From Candidatus Aminicenantota bacterium (GTDB taxonomy: Bacteria; Acidobacteriota; Aminicenantia; Aminicenantales; Aminicenantaceae): a DNA stretch of 9,359 nt. The stretch is taken from contig JAUWYH010000047.1 in assembly GCA_030615975.1 (NCBI GenBank), forward strand, positions 1 to 9,359, read 5' to 3'. Position numbers and translations under genes: made by a program. This document shows, one piece after another, positions 7,934 to 9,359 of this stretch (its first letter is position 1; every line of letters begins with the position of its first letter). The notes under the pieces were generated by a model. It was not told where the DNA came from and did no database searches. It saw nothing but the letters and a program-made list of their open reading frames with translations.

Positions 7934-7962
7934 ATTATAAGCGAATCATCATATCCTTTAAA
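7934..7962 (-). promoter_or_regulatory. Candidate sigma-70 promoter before the DUF5916 gene
   Basis: In the 43-base gap the minus strand has an exact TATAAT (7939-7934) preceded, at a 17-base spacing, by TTTAAA (7962-7957), which matches four of six positions of the TTGACA consensus. Transcription would start only about 10 bases before the ATG at 7921, so the AGGG site would sit at the very 5' end of the message. The weak -35 and AT-rich context leave chance possible. The alternative is simple read-through from the upstream channel gene. Confidence 0.35.
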
Positions 7963-7964
7963 GT

Positions 7965-9359
7965 TTACTGCTCTAAAATTTTAGTGATGGAGATATTTTT
8001 TTCTTTAAGAGTTATCCCTAAAGCCCTATTTAAGAGGGCTAAAGAAAGATTGTAGTCGATAATCGCTTTGAGTTCTATCGTCTGAGCATTAGCCAGATCC
8101 CTTTGATATTGAAGGACAAAATAGTTTGTGCTAAGACCCACCCTGAGTTTTTCCTCTTCAGCTTCTAACTTTTTCTCTGCCAGCTCCCGTGCGACTTTGT
8201 AAGACTGGACCCGTTTATAGTTAGTTTGCACGGCTCTTACTGTATTCTTAATCTCAAGAAATATTTGCTGTTCCTGGTTCTTCAGCCGAAGCATCGACTG
8301 TTCAAGATTAACCCTTGCCTGAGCATAGGCTGCACGCGAGAGTATGCTATTTATTGGAATGGAAAGCGTTAGCCCAACAGACCAATTCTTGTATTTGAAA
8401 TTAAAGGCATCCTTTATTGCATCAGATGCACTGCCAGGAATCGTGCCGACGATTATACCTGAAAAGGCGTTGTCGTTTAGATATAATATTTGGTCTCCTG
8501 TTATTCCCGGGCTCCAGTAGGAAGCTTGAAGACTCAGGTCTGGAAGAAGTTGATTCCTGCTGTATGTTAAATTTATTTCTTTGTTTTTCAAATCTATTCT
8601 CGTTGCGTTTAAATCAGGTCGGTTTTCCATGGCGTTAAAGAGGGCCTCATCGAGATTCACTTCCGTTTTTGCAAATACTGGTTTATCTATGGGTATAATT
8701 TTTACTAAATCAGCTCCTTCTTTTTCTGCAGCGAGGTTGATGATTGCTTTCAGAATATCCTCGTTATTCTTAGTTGAGGCTTCGGCTTCAAGGATCTCCG
8801 CTTCCCGAGTGGCAACTTGCTCTTTAGCGCTCAGGATTTCAATGGGGGCCAGAGTTCCTACCTCAACTGCTCTTTTATTTTTTTCCAGCAAGTCCTGTGC
8901 CAATTTCAGAGATTGTTTTCTCACTTTGAGGATTTCGATGCTGTAGACCAGATTCCAGTAAGCCTCCTCTACGCTGTAAATTGTATCCTGTAAAGATCTT
9001 TTAAAGTTTTCTTCTGAAATACCCATGTTATTTTTAGCGACGATTATTTCTCTACGGCTCATTTTAAAGCCAAAGTTTTTCAGGAGAGGTTGGGTAAAAT
9101 TAAAAGTCAGCGTACTTCCGTAGCGAGGATTAATAGACTGGAAACTTCTGTTTGTGTCGTTCTTGTAACCGTCGAAATTGATAGAAAAACTGCCTCCTGT
9201 AGGAATGAGTTGAGAGATCTGAGCTGAATAATTTGAGTATAGAGTGGAGACTTGGTCTGAAGCATCAAGAAATGAATAGGATGCCGAGTTAGCATCTCTT
9301 TTATTATAGCCAAAGGAGAGATTAGGCAAAAATTTTTCGTTTGCAATTGAGACTGAAAT
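7965..9359 (-). CDS. TolC-family outer-membrane protein, 5'-truncated by the window edge
   Basis: The last 464 residues of a TolC-family channel are visible; the frame stays open through position 9359, so signal peptide and first helix lie outside. Seen, numbered from the edge: FLPNLSFGYN (10-19), FTQPLLKNFG (88-97), a long helical repeat with VEVGTLAPIEILSAKEQVA (165-183), and RPDLNATRIDLKNKEI with QLLPDLSLQASY midway. Near the end are VGLSTNYFVLQYQRDLANAQ and DYNLSLALLNRALG, typical C-terminal motifs of this family. It is longer than the CzcC-like channel and clearly of another subgroup, the kind often found beside HlyD/MacAB-type or multidrug RND exporters (from memory). Its transporter partners are probably to the right of the window. 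A TTG at 9329 is not the start, because the family motif FLPNL runs through it. The stop is at 7965, 43 bases before the DUF5916 start; no terminator is seen between them. Confidence 0.92.
   Translation of the reverse strand: MSVSIANEKFLPNLSFGYNKRDANSASYSFLDASDQVSTLYSNYSAQISQLIPTGGSFSINFDGYKNDTNRSFQSINPRYGSTLTFNFTQPLLKNFGFKMSRREIIVAKNNMGISEENFKRSLQDTIYSVEEAYWNLVYSIEILKVRKQSLKLAQDLLEKNKRAVEVGTLAPIEILSAKEQVATREAEILEAEASTKNNEDILKAIINLAAEKEGADLVKIIPIDKPVFAKTEVNLDEALFNAMENRPDLNATRIDLKNKEINLTYSRNQLLPDLSLQASYWSPGITGDQILYLNDNAFSGIIVGTIPGSASDAIKDAFNFKYKNWSVGLTLSIPINSILSRAAYAQARVNLEQSMLRLKNQEQQIFLEIKNTVRAVQTNYKRVQSYKVARELAEKKLEAEEEKLRVGLSTNYFVLQYQRDLANAQTIELKAIIDYNLSLALLNRALGITLKEKNISITKILEQ

Noticed and set aside
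8581..8946. 121-residue plus-strand frame, and other antisense frames at 553-750, 1895-2146 and 3598-3894
   Set aside because: Each is the reverse-strand shadow of a well-supported minus-strand gene and shows no domain, signal or spacing of its own.
9327..9329. TTG at 9329 as the start of the right-hand TolC gene
   Set aside because: The same frame continues to the window edge and encodes family-typical residues (FLPNLSFGYN) across this codon. It has no signal peptide, so the gene is truncated by the window.
9107..9346. 79-residue minus-strand frame overlapping the truncated TolC gene
   Set aside because: It is out of frame with the TolC gene and fully inside it, with no recognisable motif.

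Overview
The window is a 9.4-kb AT-rich stretch of bacterial DNA packed with envelope genes, all five read from the minus strand. In transcription order (right to left) they are: a 5'-truncated TolC-family outer-membrane channel (7965-9359), an outer-membrane protein with a CBM9-like head and a DUF5916 beta-barrel (5723-7921), a second, CzcC/CusC-type TolC-family channel (4439-5665), a CzcB/CusB-type periplasmic adaptor lipoprotein (3231-4442), and an RND pump of the heavy-metal efflux (HME) class (46-3117). Intergenic distances are 43, 57, -4 and 113 bases. No tRNA, rRNA, CRISPR array, insertion sequence or convincing terminator was seen, and no stretch over 300 bases lacks a gene.

The organism is a diderm (Gram-negative-type) bacterium: signal peptides, outer-membrane barrels and a tripartite RND system require an outer membrane. 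DUF5916 proteins are common in Bacteroidota, Gemmatimonadota, Acidobacteriota and candidate phyla such as Aminicenantes. One clear Shine-Dalgarno (AGGAG before the adaptor) argues mildly against typical Bacteroidota. The phylum stays open; an uncultured Acidobacteriota/Aminicenantes-like lineage is only a guess.

The three left-hand genes form a complete CzcCBA/CusCBA-like set: outer-membrane channel, adaptor and proton-driven pump, which together should move a metal ion (or another small toxic solute) out of the periplasm. Channel and adaptor overlap by ATGA and are probably translationally coupled. The pump combines CusA-like membrane proton-relay residues (D403, E928) with loss of the CusA methionine triad and of the CusA TM lysine, so copper/silver should not be assumed as substrate.

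The right-hand part is less easily assigned. The truncated TolC protein is of a different subgroup from the CzcC-like one and probably belongs to a transporter to the right of the window. The DUF5916 gene lies between the two channels, carries a 12-residue all-acidic tract, and is preceded by an exact TATAAT box, so it may start its own transcript that continues into the efflux genes. I see no definite undescribed system; the DUF5916-HME linkage and the mixed pump signature are the points most worth following.
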